A DNA stretch of 64,000 nt from CALRWV02 sp943371965 (GTDB lineage Bacteria; Bacteroidota; JABWAT01), in contig CALRWV020000012.1 of assembly GCA_943371965.1 (NCBI GenBank), positions 1 to 64,000 of the forward strand. Direction: 5' to 3'. Shown here piece by piece: positions 25,175 through 35,203 of this stretch (position 1 is its first letter; each line of letters opens with the position of its first letter). Under the pieces are notes generated by a model. That model made no database searches and was not told where the DNA came from. It worked only from the letters and a program-made list of their open reading frames with translations. Both the position numbers and the translations under genes were made by a program.

Positions 25175-25750
25175 ATGATTGCAATTGAAGAACTTTTAAT
25201 CGCCGATTCAGTTAGTTCCGTAAAATTTGCCTGTGACCTGAAAAAATGCAAAGGTGCCTGTTGCGTTGAAGGTGTCGCAGGTCCGCCGGTAACTTCTGAA
25301 GAAGTAAAAACCATCAAAAAACTCTATCCCAAAATAAAACACCGACTTCGTCCGGAAGGAATTGCCGTTATTGAAGAAAAAGGTGTTGCAGAAAAATGGG
25401 AAGGGATGGATGTTTTAACCTGCGTTTCGCAAAATGAATGTGTGTTTGTCACGTTTGACGAAAAAAAGATAGCATTTTGCGGAATTGAACAGGCTTATTT
25501 TGCCGGAGAAGTAGATTTCAGAAAACCGATGAGCTGCCATTTGTTTCCCATCCGTGTCCGTGATTTTTTTGGACAGAAAGTTCTGAATTATGTGGAATCG
25601 GAAGAATGCAAACCGGCGCTGATCAAAGGAAAACGTGACGGAGTTTATCTTTTCGAATTTTTAAAAGACGCGTTGGTGAGGAAGTTTGGGGAAGTGTGGT
25701 ACACGGAATTCGAAAAACAATCGAGAAAAAATCTTAAGAAAAAACCCTGA
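25175..25750 (+). CDS. DUF3109 family Cys-rich protein
   Basis: 191 residues. The N-terminal FACDLKKCKGACCVEG cluster, later Cys in TCVSQNECVF and AFCGIE, and MSCHLFPIRV match the DUF3109 family (YkgJ-like, proposed zinc or iron binding). Function is unproven. Its TGA overlaps the rpoN ATG by one base, so the two are translationally coupled. Confidence 0.85.
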   Translation: MIAIEELLIADSVSSVKFACDLKKCKGACCVEGVAGPPVTSEEVKTIKKLYPKIKHRLRPEGIAVIEEKGVAEKWEGMDVLTCVSQNECVFVTFDEKKIAFCGIEQAYFAGEVDFRKPMSCHLFPIRVRDFFGQKVLNYVESEECKPALIKGKRDGVYLFEFLKDALVRKFGEVWYTEFEKQSRKNLKKKP

Positions 25751-27300
25751 TGCTTTATCTTTCCCAACAACAACGTCTGCAGCAGAAACTGTCACCGCAG
25801 CAGATTCAGTATATCAAACTGCTTCAGCTTCCGCAACTTGCTTTGGAACAGGCAATCAAGGCTGAATTGGAAGTGAATCCAGCATTGGAAGAAGGTTCAG
25901 ATGATGAACTGGAAACCATCGATCCGGAATTGGAAATTATTGCACCCGAACCTGAAGTTGCCGATGCTGATAAACTTTCAACTGAAATCAAAAAAACAGA
26001 AGATGTTTCAATTGATGATCTGATTCCGCAGAGCAAAACCAACGATGAAGAATTTTCATGGGAAGATTACATCAGCGAAGATGATTTGTACGGTTACAAA
26101 TCAGGTGAAAGTTCAAATTACTCTGAAGATGATGACCGCCCCGACAATACACCAGCTTATATTGATAACCTGACTGAAAAAATACGTGAGCAGATGACGT
26201 TGCTGAATTTTTCTGCAAAACAGATTCAGATTGGTGAACAGCTGCTTGGAAGTATGGATCCTGACGGTTACCTCAGAATTGAAAATGCAAGAATTCTGGA
26301 TGATATTTTTTTCAATTTCAACCTTCATGTTACTGAAGCAGAACTGGAATCAGTACGCAAAGAAATTATGACGCTTGATCCGGTCGGAATCTGCAGCCGG
26401 AGTTTGCAGGAATGTCTGATTTGTCAGCTCCAGAATATGGAATTGTCGTTTGAAGTTGAAGATGCAATTTTAATTCTTTCCGAATGTTTTGAAGAATTCA
26501 CGAAAAAACATTTTGATGCCATCATGCGAAAAACCGGATTTGATGAAGACCAGTTGCGTGAAGCATTTCAGGTTATCAAAAGATTGAATCCGAAACCAGG
26601 TGATGGTGATTTTACAGCAAATGAAAATTACATCACACCCGATTTTTTTGTTTTGTATGAAACCGCAAACAGAAAAAAAATCAAGGGCGAAGTTGATCAT
26701 ACAGATGAAGGAAGTTTCCAGATTTTCCTGAACGACAAAGGAATCCCGTCACTGAAAATCAATAAAAAATATGTGGCGATGGCTTCGGCGAAAAATTCAA
26801 AACTGGATGAAGAGTCAAGATCTTTCATCAAGAAAAAAGTAGAGGATGCAAAATTTTTCCGTCAGTCAATTATGCAACGCCGTGAAACCATGACGAAAGT
26901 GATGGAAACGATTGTTGATATCCAGGGAGAATTTTTCAAGACTGGAGCAGGTTTGCGTCCGATGATTTTGAAAGATGTTGCCGACAGAATCATGATGGAT
27001 ATTTCAACTGTCAGCCGTGTTGTCAACAGTAAATATGTTCAAACCGAATTCGGAGTTTACTCCCTGAAACATTTCTTCAGTGAAGGAATTGAAACGGATA
27101 CCGGAGAAGATGCATCATCCAAAGAAGTAAAAATCAAACTCAAGGAAATTATCGACAGCGAAGATGGAAAAAAACCATTGAGCGATGATAAAATTGCAGA
27201 GATGCTTCAGGATAAAGGTCTGACAATTGCAAGAAGAACCGTAACCAAATACCGTGAAGCCATGAACATTCCGGTTGCAAGACTGAGAAAAAAAATATAG
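25750..27300 (+). CDS. rpoN: RNA polymerase sigma-54 factor RpoN
   Basis: 516 residues with all three regions. Region I is Gln/Leu-rich (QQRLQQKLSPQQIQ, LLQLPQLALEQAI), which binds activators. A long acidic region II follows (about 45-140, ELETIDPELEIIAPEPE). Region III has the core-binding and HTH parts and ends with the RpoN box ARRTVTKYRE near residue 500. Sigma-54 transcription needs an AAA+ enhancer-binding protein; none is encoded in this window. I found no -24/-12 promoter that I would defend. Confidence 0.97.
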   Translation: MLYLSQQQRLQQKLSPQQIQYIKLLQLPQLALEQAIKAELEVNPALEEGSDDELETIDPELEIIAPEPEVADADKLSTEIKKTEDVSIDDLIPQSKTNDEEFSWEDYISEDDLYGYKSGESSNYSEDDDRPDNTPAYIDNLTEKIREQMTLLNFSAKQIQIGEQLLGSMDPDGYLRIENARILDDIFFNFNLHVTEAELESVRKEIMTLDPVGICSRSLQECLICQLQNMELSFEVEDAILILSECFEEFTKKHFDAIMRKTGFDEDQLREAFQVIKRLNPKPGDGDFTANENYITPDFFVLYETANRKKIKGEVDHTDEGSFQIFLNDKGIPSLKINKKYVAMASAKNSKLDEESRSFIKKKVEDAKFFRQSIMQRRETMTKVMETIVDIQGEFFKTGAGLRPMILKDVADRIMMDISTVSRVVNSKYVQTEFGVYSLKHFFSEGIETDTGEDASSKEVKIKLKEIIDSEDGKKPLSDDKIAEMLQDKGLTIARRTVTKYREAMNIPVARLRKKI

Positions 27301-27428
27301 GTTGTTGGGTTTTCAGGAGTTCAGGTTTTCGGCAAATTATTTTTCTGAATACCTGATATGCTGACAACCTGAAAACCATTGTTAGTTTCAAAAAATCATA
27401 ATTCACCACCAATTAATCATTAAAAATC

Positions 27429-27965
27429 ATGTTGCCAGAAATACATTCAACCACCGTTCTTGGAATTATTAAAGATGGAAAAGCTGCCATTGCCGCTGAC
27501 GGACAAGTCACCATGGGCGTAACAGTTTCGAAATCAAATGCAAAAAAGGTCCGCACCATGATGAACGGACAAATTCTTGCTGGGTTTGCCGGTTCAGCCG
27601 GTGACGCTTTTACTTTGTTTGAAAGATTTGAAGCCAAACTTGAACAATTTCATGGCTCTATTGACCGTGCTGCCGTCGAACTTGCCAAAGACTGGAGAAC
27701 CGACCGTTACCTCCGCCGTTTGGAAGCTTTGCTTGTTGTGATGAACAAAAAGCAGATTTTCATTCTCAGCGGAACCGGAGATGTCATTGAACCTGAAAAT
27801 CAGATTGCAGCAATCGGTTCAGGCGGTGCTTATGCACAGGCTGCCGCTTATGCACTTTTAAGAAACACAGAAAAATCAGCATCAGAAATTGCAAAAGAAT
27901 CACTGCTGATTGCCGGTGAAATTTGTATTTATACCAACAGCAACATCACCTTGTTGGAATTATAA
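27429..27965 (+). CDS. hslV: HslV, ATP-dependent protease proteolytic subunit
   Basis: 178 residues, normal for HslV. The catalytic N-terminal Thr must be exposed by processing: the sequence begins MLPEIHS and then TTVLGIIKDGKAAIAADGQV, so a 7-residue leader precedes Thr8. The S1-pocket and core motifs (ADGQVTMG, LAGFAGSAGDAFTL, AAIGSGGAYA) are intact. It forms the double-hexamer protease with HslU, encoded 92 bp downstream. Confidence 0.96.
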   Translation: MLPEIHSTTVLGIIKDGKAAIAADGQVTMGVTVSKSNAKKVRTMMNGQILAGFAGSAGDAFTLFERFEAKLEQFHGSIDRAAVELAKDWRTDRYLRRLEALLVVMNKKQIFILSGTGDVIEPENQIAAIGSGGAYAQAAAYALLRNTEKSASEIAKESLLIAGEICIYTNSNITLLEL

Positions 27966-28057
27966 TCCACTGTTTGAAACGAAAAATTACAAAGATTTCG
28001 CTCAGTTTGAGTTTTAGTACCTAACAAAATAATCAACAAAAAGTTTTTGAAAGTTTT

Positions 28058-29467
28058 ATGGCAGATTCACTTACACCCAGAAAAATTGTTGCTGAACTTG
28101 ATAAATATATTATCGGGCAAAGTGACGCAAAAAAAGCAGTGGCAATTGCTTTGCGCAACCGATGGAGACGACAGCAGGTTCCTGACCAGATGCGTGAAGA
28201 AATTATGCCCAACAATATTATTCTTATTGGGCCGACCGGTGTTGGAAAAACAGAAATTGCACGTCGGTTGGCAAAACTTTCAGGTGCACCGTTTGTAAAA
28301 ATTGAAGCTACCAAATTTACTGAAATCGGCTATGTTGGGCGTGATGTGGAAAGCATGGTTCGTGATCTTGCAGATCTTTCGGTAAGCATGGTGAAATCTG
28401 AATACATGGAGGTTGTTAAGGAAAAAGCATCTGAAGCTGCCATTGAACAGGTGCTCGATATTCTTGTTCCGCCGGTAACAAGACAAAAAACAGAATCCTT
28501 TACCGCAAAAATCGGATTTGTTGATTCACCACTTGCTGAAGAACCTGAAGTTGACACCAAAGCTCAGGAAGAATTGAATGAAAAAACGAGAGCCAAATTC
28601 CGTGAAAAAATAAAAAATGGGAAATTGGATGACCGTCTGATTGACATAACAATCAATCAGGAAGGAAATCCGATGATGCAGGTTATCGGAACTTCAAGTC
28701 TTGAAGATCTGAACAAACAGATTCAGGATATTTTTGAAAATGCGGGACAGAAAAAATCCAAAAAAAGAAAAGTGACTGTCAAGGAAGCCATTGAAATTAT
28801 TACTGCGGAAGAATCGCAGAAACTGATTGATATGGAAGCCATCAAACATGAAGCCATTCAACGTGCAGAAAATCATGGAATTATCTTTATCGATGAGATC
28901 GACAAGATTGCCGGAAATTCACGTGGCGGCGGTTCAGGACCCGATGTTTCCCGTCAGGGGGTTCAGCGTGATTTGCTTCCGATTGTAGAAGGAAGTGCAG
29001 TAAATACCCGTCATGGAATTTTAAAGACCGATCATGTTCTGTTTATCGCATCGGGTGCTTTTCACATGAGCAAACCATCTGATCTGATTCCTGAACTTCA
29101 GGGCCGTTTTCCAATCCGCGTTGAACTGAAATCGCTTGAAGAAGAAGATTTTGTCAAGATTTTAACTTTCCCTGAAAATGCACTGACCAAACAATACATC
29201 GCCATGATGAAAACGGAAGGTATTGAACTGACTTTCAAAAAAGATGGAATTTCAGAAATCGCAAAAGTTGCAACTCAGGTCAACAGCGATCTTGAAAATA
29301 TCGGGGCAAGAAGACTGCACACCATTCTAACAACCCTGCTCGAAGAAATTCTGTACAATGTGCCCGATGATGAATCAATCAAAAAAGTTGAAGTGACGAA
29401 AGATATGGTTCACAAAAGATTGTCAGGTTTGATTAAAGATCAGGATTTAAGCAGGTATATATTGTAA
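28058..29467 (+). CDS. hslU: HslU, ATP-dependent protease ATPase subunit
   Basis: 469 residues. AAA+ Walker A IGPTGVGKTE, Walker B IIFIDEIDKI, the intermediate I-domain (about residues 110-240, Lys/Glu-rich) and the pore motif GYVGRDV are all visible, and the protein ends in DLSRYIL, the C-terminal tail that docks into HslV. It unfolds and feeds substrates to HslV. The spacing to hslV suggests an operon. Confidence 0.97.
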   Translation: MADSLTPRKIVAELDKYIIGQSDAKKAVAIALRNRWRRQQVPDQMREEIMPNNIILIGPTGVGKTEIARRLAKLSGAPFVKIEATKFTEIGYVGRDVESMVRDLADLSVSMVKSEYMEVVKEKASEAAIEQVLDILVPPVTRQKTESFTAKIGFVDSPLAEEPEVDTKAQEELNEKTRAKFREKIKNGKLDDRLIDITINQEGNPMMQVIGTSSLEDLNKQIQDIFENAGQKKSKKRKVTVKEAIEIITAEESQKLIDMEAIKHEAIQRAENHGIIFIDEIDKIAGNSRGGGSGPDVSRQGVQRDLLPIVEGSAVNTRHGILKTDHVLFIASGAFHMSKPSDLIPELQGRFPIRVELKSLEEEDFVKILTFPENALTKQYIAMMKTEGIELTFKKDGISEIAKVATQVNSDLENIGARRLHTILTTLLEEILYNVPDDESIKKVEVTKDMVHKRLSGLIKDQDLSRYIL

Positions 29468-29515
29468 GATAAAAATTTCCTCTCCATTTTGGAAAGGATT
29501 AAAGTAAGGTTCTAC

Positions 29516-30415
29516 CTAATTCACAACAACAAATTTCACAGAACCCATTCCGCTTGAAATGGTAAATTCAATGGTAGTATCCGAATCTGAATAATTTGCA
29601 GACTGATAAATGCTTCCGCGTTTTTTGAATTCTCTAGGAACAGTCAGATTGCTGAAAAAACTGCTGTCATCGGTAATTCTGACACCAACATTTTTAGGAA
29701 CTTTAATTACAACCGATCCAATTCCGGTTTGAACGTCAACAGAATGTTTTCCGGAAGCATTTCCAGAAAAATTCAGATCAAAACTTCCAACCCCGCCTTC
29801 AACCTTCATCCTTTTGAAGTTTAAATTCAAAAGTCCTTCTGCTTTTACTGCACCAACTCCGGATTGAATTGAAAAATCACGCAACACATTTGGATTTGTT
29901 GAGTTGCACTGAATTTTCAGTTGACCGGCTCCGGTTGAAATTTCAGCATTCGTTAATTTCAGACCGGTTAAGTTTAAATCAGCTGTTCCTGCTCCAAGCG
30001 AAAACTTCAGATCGTGGTCAACTTCTTTGGAAAGTTCAATCGATCCTGTAAAGTCAGACTTTTTGACTTTTGAATCTCCCTGGTTGTTTTCAGAATCATC
30101 CTCAATGTTGAAATCAACATTGGTATTGCTTCCGTCAACACCCTTTGATTTTGTGTAAAATCTCAATGTTGATTCAGAACCATCACGGTCAAAATCAATA
30201 AATGGTTTGGTTTTGTCTTTGTTGAACTGAATATTGACCATGTACAAACGGTCATTGGATATTGGATTTAACTTGATGGTTCCAAAATCAATTTCAAACT
30301 CGGAGTATAATCTTTTTTCATGTTCAATATCAGCATTCGAAACAAATTTTGCGTTTTGCGCAAAACCTGCAACCGAGAAAGCTGAGATGAAGTATGTTAA
30401 GATTATGGTTTTCAT
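29516..30415 (-). CDS. Exported LiaF/Toast_rack-like beta-solenoid protein
   Basis: 299 residues with a signal peptide (ILTYFISAFSVAGFAQ). From about 130 on, repeated short strands (LSLGAGTADLNLTGL, ISTGAGQLKIQ, IQSGVGAVKAEG, VEGGVGSFDLNFSG, VQTGIGSVVIKVP) build a right-handed parallel beta fold, with the closing VRITDDSSFF and SGMGSVKFVVV typical of LiaF-like C-terminal domains. The N-terminal third resembles the Toast_rack region. Such proteins are associated with envelope-stress sensing. It follows an ECF sigma gene on the same strand, suggesting it belongs to that response. Confidence 0.75.
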   Translation of the reverse strand: MKTIILTYFISAFSVAGFAQNAKFVSNADIEHEKRLYSEFEIDFGTIKLNPISNDRLYMVNIQFNKDKTKPFIDFDRDGSESTLRFYTKSKGVDGSNTNVDFNIEDDSENNQGDSKVKKSDFTGSIELSKEVDHDLKFSLGAGTADLNLTGLKLTNAEISTGAGQLKIQCNSTNPNVLRDFSIQSGVGAVKAEGLLNLNFKRMKVEGGVGSFDLNFSGNASGKHSVDVQTGIGSVVIKVPKNVGVRITDDSSFFSNLTVPREFKKRGSIYQSANYSDSDTTIEFTISSGMGSVKFVVVN

Positions 30416-30643
30416 TGAATTGTGTTTTTAAGTCCACTTGCCCTATACGCAGCCATAAATTGATAGTTACATGATTTTGATCAAAAATTACATTGCCGTG
30501 ACAGAGAAAAATGGGATGTCTGATTTTGGTGAATTTTACGAAAAACTGAATTTAAAGTCCTTTTGAAGGTTTTTCTTCATTTTCAGTTTTTTTCAGGTAT
30601 GTAAAATGCCGGAAACCCGAAATCAGATTCCAAAAACCAAGCA

Positions 30644-31252
30644 TCAGTAATTTTTTATTTTTGTCCGCAGTTGTTTGTAGAGCATTTCACGTGCACGGAA
30701 AATATGAGCTTTAACTGTTCCAAGCGGTAAATCCAGTTCCTCTGCAATTTCTTCATAAGATTTTTCTTCCTGATGCCGCATGGTAATCACTTTTACATAT
30801 TTTTCAGGAAGGGTATCAATGGCATCCTGAATGATATTCTTTTTCTGGTCAAAAATAACCACTTTGTCAGGAATGAAAGTGGAATCGGGAATCTCAAACT
30901 CCATATCACCGTCTTTGGTTTCAATCGGTTTGTCGATGGAATAGGTTTTAATTTTCTTTTTGCGGAGATAATCAATACTGTTGTTGGTTGCTATTTTATA
31001 AAGCCAGGTTGAAAATGCGAATTCAAAATTGAACGACTCAAGCGAATGGAAAGCCTTGATGAAAGCTTCCTGTGTCAAATCTTCAACATCGTTTTTATCA
31101 TGAATCATCTTGTAAATCAGGTTGTAGATGGCGTCATGGTATTTTTTCATCAAAAATTTATATGCATTCTGATCTCCCGCAATAGCTTCACGAATGATTT
31201 TAAAATCCTCTAAGCGTGATTCAGAAGGAGCAACCGGTTCTTTGTTTATCAT
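30644..31252 (-). CDS. ECF-type RNA polymerase sigma factor
   Basis: 202 residues with region 2 (DVEDLTQEAFIKAFHSL, FAFSTWLYKIATNNSIDYLR) and region 4 (LPEKYVKVITMRHQEEKSYEEIAEELDLPLGTVKAHIFRAREML), separated by a short linker; no region 1 or 3. No anti-sigma factor lies next to it. The downstream LiaF-like gene 228 bp away is the only candidate partner. An A/T-rich imperfect hairpin near 30541-30591 may end its transcript. Confidence 0.93.
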   Translation of the reverse strand: MINKEPVAPSESRLEDFKIIREAIAGDQNAYKFLMKKYHDAIYNLIYKMIHDKNDVEDLTQEAFIKAFHSLESFNFEFAFSTWLYKIATNNSIDYLRKKKIKTYSIDKPIETKDGDMEFEIPDSTFIPDKVVIFDQKKNIIQDAIDTLPEKYVKVITMRHQEEKSYEEIAEELDLPLGTVKAHIFRAREMLYKQLRTKIKNY

Positions 31253-31464
31253 ATCTTCCTGACTAAAATTCCGTATCCTTCAAAATAGGGCATTTTATTT
31301 TTTTATTCAATTTTCAAAGAAAATCCTTTCTGAAACATAAACCTGAATCAGAAAAATAATGCAATTAATATTTCTGAAATTTGAATAAAAAGTGAGTACT
31401 GGAGACGAAATGCTATGTACTGATGAATTCAATACGTAATTTTGGATCAAATTCAGGAAAAAAT

Positions 31465-32076
31465 ATGTTTATATCGTTCGAAGGTTTGGATGGTTCAGGA
31501 AAAAGCACTCAAATCAAATTGCTGAAATCGAAACTGGAATCGGCAGGAATAGAACCGTTGCTGATCAGAGAACCTGGCGGAACCCATATTTCAGAAGAAA
31601 TCAGGACACTTTTACTGAACAACAAACATCATAATATGACATCCGTTGCCGAAGTTCTTTTGTTTTTTGCAAGCCGTGCCCAACTGATGAAAGAAGTTGT
31701 TGAACCTGCTCTCTCTGAAAATAAAGTTGTAATTGCAGACCGTTTTGTCGATTCTTCTTATGCCTATCAGGGTTACGGACGTGGAATTGATCTTGATTTT
31801 CTGAAGAATCTGTCAAAGCAGTCAACATTCGGAATTATGCCTGAAATTACATTTTTGCTGGATATTGAACATGCCGTATCCAATATGCGTCAGAACATCC
31901 GCGGTGAAAAAGACAGAATGGAAAGTATGCCGGATGAACTTTGGAATAAAATCCGTTTCGGGTATCTTGAACTTGCGAAACAGGAACCAAACCGCTGGAA
32001 AGTTTTGGATGCAACCCGGCAGCCGGAACTTATTCATGAACAGATTATGCACAGTTTGAAACCGCTTGGAATTTAA
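31465..32076 (+). CDS. tmk: Thymidylate kinase
   Basis: I prefer ATG 31465 (MFISFEGLDGSGKST), preceded by AGGAAAA, over the ATG 14 codons upstream; this gives 203 residues, normal for the family. P-loop GLDGSGKST, the DR(F) motif IADRFVDSSYAYQG and the LID arginines (RQNIRGEKDRMES) are present. It phosphorylates dTMP to dTDP. A TAnnTTTG-type box, TAATTTTG, lies at 31437-31444 but has no matching -33. It is followed after 29 bp by the CtpA-like protease. Confidence 0.95.
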   Translation: MFISFEGLDGSGKSTQIKLLKSKLESAGIEPLLIREPGGTHISEEIRTLLLNNKHHNMTSVAEVLLFFASRAQLMKEVVEPALSENKVVIADRFVDSSYAYQGYGRGIDLDFLKNLSKQSTFGIMPEITFLLDIEHAVSNMRQNIRGEKDRMESMPDELWNKIRFGYLELAKQEPNRWKVLDATRQPELIHEQIMHSLKPLGI

Positions 32077-32105
32077 ATCCTGAAAATTTTAGGAAAGCTT
32101 ACAAA

Positions 32106-33722
32106 ATGAAAAATCTCAGAAAATATTTTCTTGTTTCAATCCTTACCGGAAGTTTGTTTTTTATTGCCGGTTTTGGAGTTGGAAGTGCCGACCTGTTTTT
32201 TCAGATCACCAAAAACATGGAAATTTTCGGAAAACTTTACCGCGAAGTCATGGTCAATTACGTTGATGAAATTGATCCTGCCGCGCTTATGAAACACGGA
32301 ATCGATGCCATGCTTGATGGACTTGATCCTTATACAGTTTATATGGATGATTCTTCAAATGAAGTTGAACTTCTGATGACCGGAAGTTACGGCGGAGTAG
32401 GAATAACGGTTCTGGAAAAGGAAAACCAGATTATCATTTCTGATGTAATTGAAGGTTATTCTGCACAAAAAGAAGGGTTGAGATTAGGTGATACAATCGT
32501 AAAAGTTGATTCCATTGCCATAAAATCGATCAATGAAATGGGAAAACTGGTAAAAGGAAAACCCGGTACACGAATAAAAATGTTCGTGAAAAGGGAAGGA
32601 TTTCCTGAACCGCTTGAATTTAATCTGACACGTGAGAAAATTGAACTGAAAAACGTTCCTGTTGCAACTGTTTTGCCTAACAATATTGGTTATATTCAAC
32701 TTGCAAGATTCAATAAAAACGCAGCCGAAGAAGTTAAACAGGCACTGCTGAAATTCAAACCGGAAACTTTGAACGGGCTCATTCTGGATCTGCGCGGAAA
32801 CCCCGGTGGAAGACTGGATGAAGCTGTTGATATTTCGAAAAAGTTTCTTCCCAGAAATTCTATGATCGTTTTTACCAAAGGACGTTCAGAAAGCAGCAAT
32901 CAGCAGTACCGTTCAGATGAATCACCCATTTATCCCACAGGAAAAATGATAGTGCTGATTGATTCCATGTCAGCCAGTGCGTCAGAAATTGTTGCGGGAG
33001 CTTTGCAGGATCATGACCGTGCAACTTTGGTTGGAATCAAATCATACGGAAAAGGACTGGTTCAAACTATAGCGCCGGTTGGTTACAACAACTCACTGAA
33101 AATTACTACTGCCAGATATTACACACCTTCCGGAAGATGCATTCAAATTCGGGATATTAATGACAAATCATTAAGAAATTCAAAAACCATTATCGACAGC
33201 ATCAAAGTGTTCAAAACGGATTCCGGCAGGGAACTGAAAGAAGCAAATGGAATCATGCCTGATTATATTGTTTCAAACAGCACACTTCCTGAAATTGTAA
33301 ATGAACTTGAACTGCGCGGCTTATTCTTTGATTTCAGTTCCAATTATGCGATTTCAAACCCGACTTTGAATGAAAAATTTGTACTTACAGATAAAATTTT
33401 TGAAGATTTCATCAAGTTTGTTGAAAAGGAAAAATTCACTTCCAAAATGACGGCGTATCAGGTTATTGACGGCCTTAAAGCAAAACTCGAAAAAGACACC
33501 GAATTTGCTGCTTTAATTAAAAAACTGGAATCATCAAAAGCAGATTTTCACTCTGCAGTTATCAGTGATTTGAAATCACACAAACAGGTGATTTCTGTGA
33601 AGCTGAGAAAAGAAATTTTATCAAGAAAATTGAATGATCAGGATGTGTTTTTAAATACTTATCAGGAAGATGTTTATATGAAAAATGCCTTGAATTATTT
33701 AACAGCTCAGGCGAAAAAATAA
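32106..33722 (+). CDS. S41-family C-terminal processing protease (CtpA-like)
   Basis: 538 residues. An N-terminal signal anchor (FLVSILTGSLFFIAGFGVG), a helical region, a PDZ domain (about 95-180: GVGITVLEKENQIIISDV) and the S41 peptidase domain. The Ser/Lys dyad is at Ser291 in SASASE and Lys316 in YGKGLVQ, the usual 25 residues apart. It is a periplasmic processing protease. The ~150-residue C-terminal extension after the catalytic domain is helical and its role is unclear. Confidence 0.92.
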   Translation: MKNLRKYFLVSILTGSLFFIAGFGVGSADLFFQITKNMEIFGKLYREVMVNYVDEIDPAALMKHGIDAMLDGLDPYTVYMDDSSNEVELLMTGSYGGVGITVLEKENQIIISDVIEGYSAQKEGLRLGDTIVKVDSIAIKSINEMGKLVKGKPGTRIKMFVKREGFPEPLEFNLTREKIELKNVPVATVLPNNIGYIQLARFNKNAAEEVKQALLKFKPETLNGLILDLRGNPGGRLDEAVDISKKFLPRNSMIVFTKGRSESSNQQYRSDESPIYPTGKMIVLIDSMSASASEIVAGALQDHDRATLVGIKSYGKGLVQTIAPVGYNNSLKITTARYYTPSGRCIQIRDINDKSLRNSKTIIDSIKVFKTDSGRELKEANGIMPDYIVSNSTLPEIVNELELRGLFFDFSSNYAISNPTLNEKFVLTDKIFEDFIKFVEKEKFTSKMTAYQVIDGLKAKLEKDTEFAALIKKLESSKADFHSAVISDLKSHKQVISVKLRKEILSRKLNDQDVFLNTYQEDVYMKNALNYLTAQAKK

Positions 33723-33781
33723 TCAAATTCGGTGAATCAAAATCAGGGTCTGCAGATCAGATTCCTGATTAAGTAAACTTT

Positions 33782-35155
33782 CTACAGCAATTTCAAATCC
33801 TCAGTTCCTTCTGCCAATTCCACTTTCTCAATCTGTTCAAATCGTTTTGTTATTTTATCAGTCGTGATATTAATTTCCTGAACATCTTTGCTGACAGTAT
33901 CAATGTGGGTTGCAAGTCTTGACCATCTGTCTTTATAACGACCGAATTCGGTGGATAGTAATTTCAACTGTTCCTGAATAACTTTCGCCTGTTTTTGGGT
34001 TTCCATATCACGGATAATTGATTGAATGGTTGTCAGCATTCCCATAAAAGTTGAGGGCGAAACAATCCAGACTTTTTTGTTCTGGGCATACGAAATAATT
34101 TCCTGGTGGTAAGAATACAGTTCAGAAAAAATTACTTCTGCAGGTAAAAATAAAAGTGCAAGTTCCGCTGTTTCTCCGGTGATAATATATTTCGTGGCAA
34201 TATCATCAATATGTTTCTTCATATTCTGTTTGAAATCACGCTGTGCCGTCAATATATCTGCATCAGAAGATTCACGGTTTACCATTCTCTGATAGTTTTC
34301 AAGAGGGAATTTTGAATCAACACACAATTTTCCGATTGGTTCAGGAAGAAATAAAACGGAGTCGGAAATGGTACCGTTGGAAAGTTTGAATTGTGTTTGA
34401 TACAATCTGTCATTCTTATCACCAAAGACAGATGACAGAATCTGATTCAACTGGACTTCACCAAACACACCACGTGATTTTTTGTCGTTCAAAACATCTT
34501 GAAGTGAAACAACATTTTGGGAGAGCGATTCGATTTTTTTCTGAGCTTCATCAATCTTGGTAAGTCGGGTTGTTATGTCAAGAAAAGTCTGATTTGTTTT
34601 CTCGAATCCTTCTTTCAGATTGTCGGTTACTTTTCCTGAAATCAGATCCAGTTTCTGTTCAACTGCCGCAGAAAGTTTTTCGAAATTCTGTGTCATGGAT
34701 GCAGATGTTTTCTCTTCAAATATTTTAAGCTGGTTTTGAACTGTTTCCTGTTGTTCTTTCAGTCTGATTAAAATCTGTTCTCCCTGATTTTTGAATTCCT
34801 TCAAAAGTGATTCTTTGAACTCTGTTTGTCCGGAAGTTAGTCGCCGCGAAACTGATTCAAGCTGTTCATTGATTTGTTTTGAATTCTCACTGTTGGTTTT
34901 GATTACTTCGGTCAATCGCGTGTTGAGAATGTTCAAAATATTTTCACGGAGTTCAGACTGATCTTTGAGAATATCGCGCTGAACGGAATTGAATTTTTCC
35001 AGCAACTGTGCACTTTGTTTGCTGCTGGTTTCATCTAGCATGTTTTTCAATTTCTGAAAATCAATTTCAGATAATGAGAATAATGATTTCTTTGTGAAAT
35101 TCAGAATTCCCAAAATCAAAACAAGTACCAGCAATGCAATTATGATAATTTCCAT
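33782..35155 (-). CDS. rmuC: DNA recombination protein RmuC
   Basis: 457 residues. One N-terminal membrane segment (about 2-20), a long coiled coil (about 30-220, Gln/Glu/Lys-rich), then the RmuC nuclease-like domain with RGVFGEVQLNQILS, CVDSKFPLENYQRM, a LLFLPAEVIFSEL block and IVSPSTFMGML. RmuC limits DNA inversions and repeat recombination in E. coli. It converges with the protease gene; between them lies a weak AATCAGG/CCTGATT hairpin (33741-33770) without a U-tract. Confidence 0.93.
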   Translation of the reverse strand: MEIIIIALLVLVLILGILNFTKKSLFSLSEIDFQKLKNMLDETSSKQSAQLLEKFNSVQRDILKDQSELRENILNILNTRLTEVIKTNSENSKQINEQLESVSRRLTSGQTEFKESLLKEFKNQGEQILIRLKEQQETVQNQLKIFEEKTSASMTQNFEKLSAAVEQKLDLISGKVTDNLKEGFEKTNQTFLDITTRLTKIDEAQKKIESLSQNVVSLQDVLNDKKSRGVFGEVQLNQILSSVFGDKNDRLYQTQFKLSNGTISDSVLFLPEPIGKLCVDSKFPLENYQRMVNRESSDADILTAQRDFKQNMKKHIDDIATKYIITGETAELALLFLPAEVIFSELYSYHQEIISYAQNKKVWIVSPSTFMGMLTTIQSIIRDMETQKQAKVIQEQLKLLSTEFGRYKDRWSRLATHIDTVSKDVQEINITTDKITKRFEQIEKVELAEGTEDLKLL

Positions 35156-35203
35156 TTTTCTCTCAGATTAAAGCGCAAAGATAATTAAACTTTATGATTA
35201 GAC

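Noticed and set aside
30475..30486. 12-bp palindrome TTTTGATCAAAA upstream of the LiaF-like gene
   Set aside because: AT-rich palindromes of this size are expected by chance, and there is no second copy at a comparable position.
30541..30591. A/T-rich imperfect hairpin downstream of the ECF sigma gene as a terminator
   Set aside because: The loop is over 30 nt and the stem is nearly all A/T, so it is not distinguishable from background.
33741..33770. AATCAGG/CCTGATT hairpin between ctpA-like and rmuC as a terminator
   Set aside because: Seven-base stem, long loop and no U-tract.
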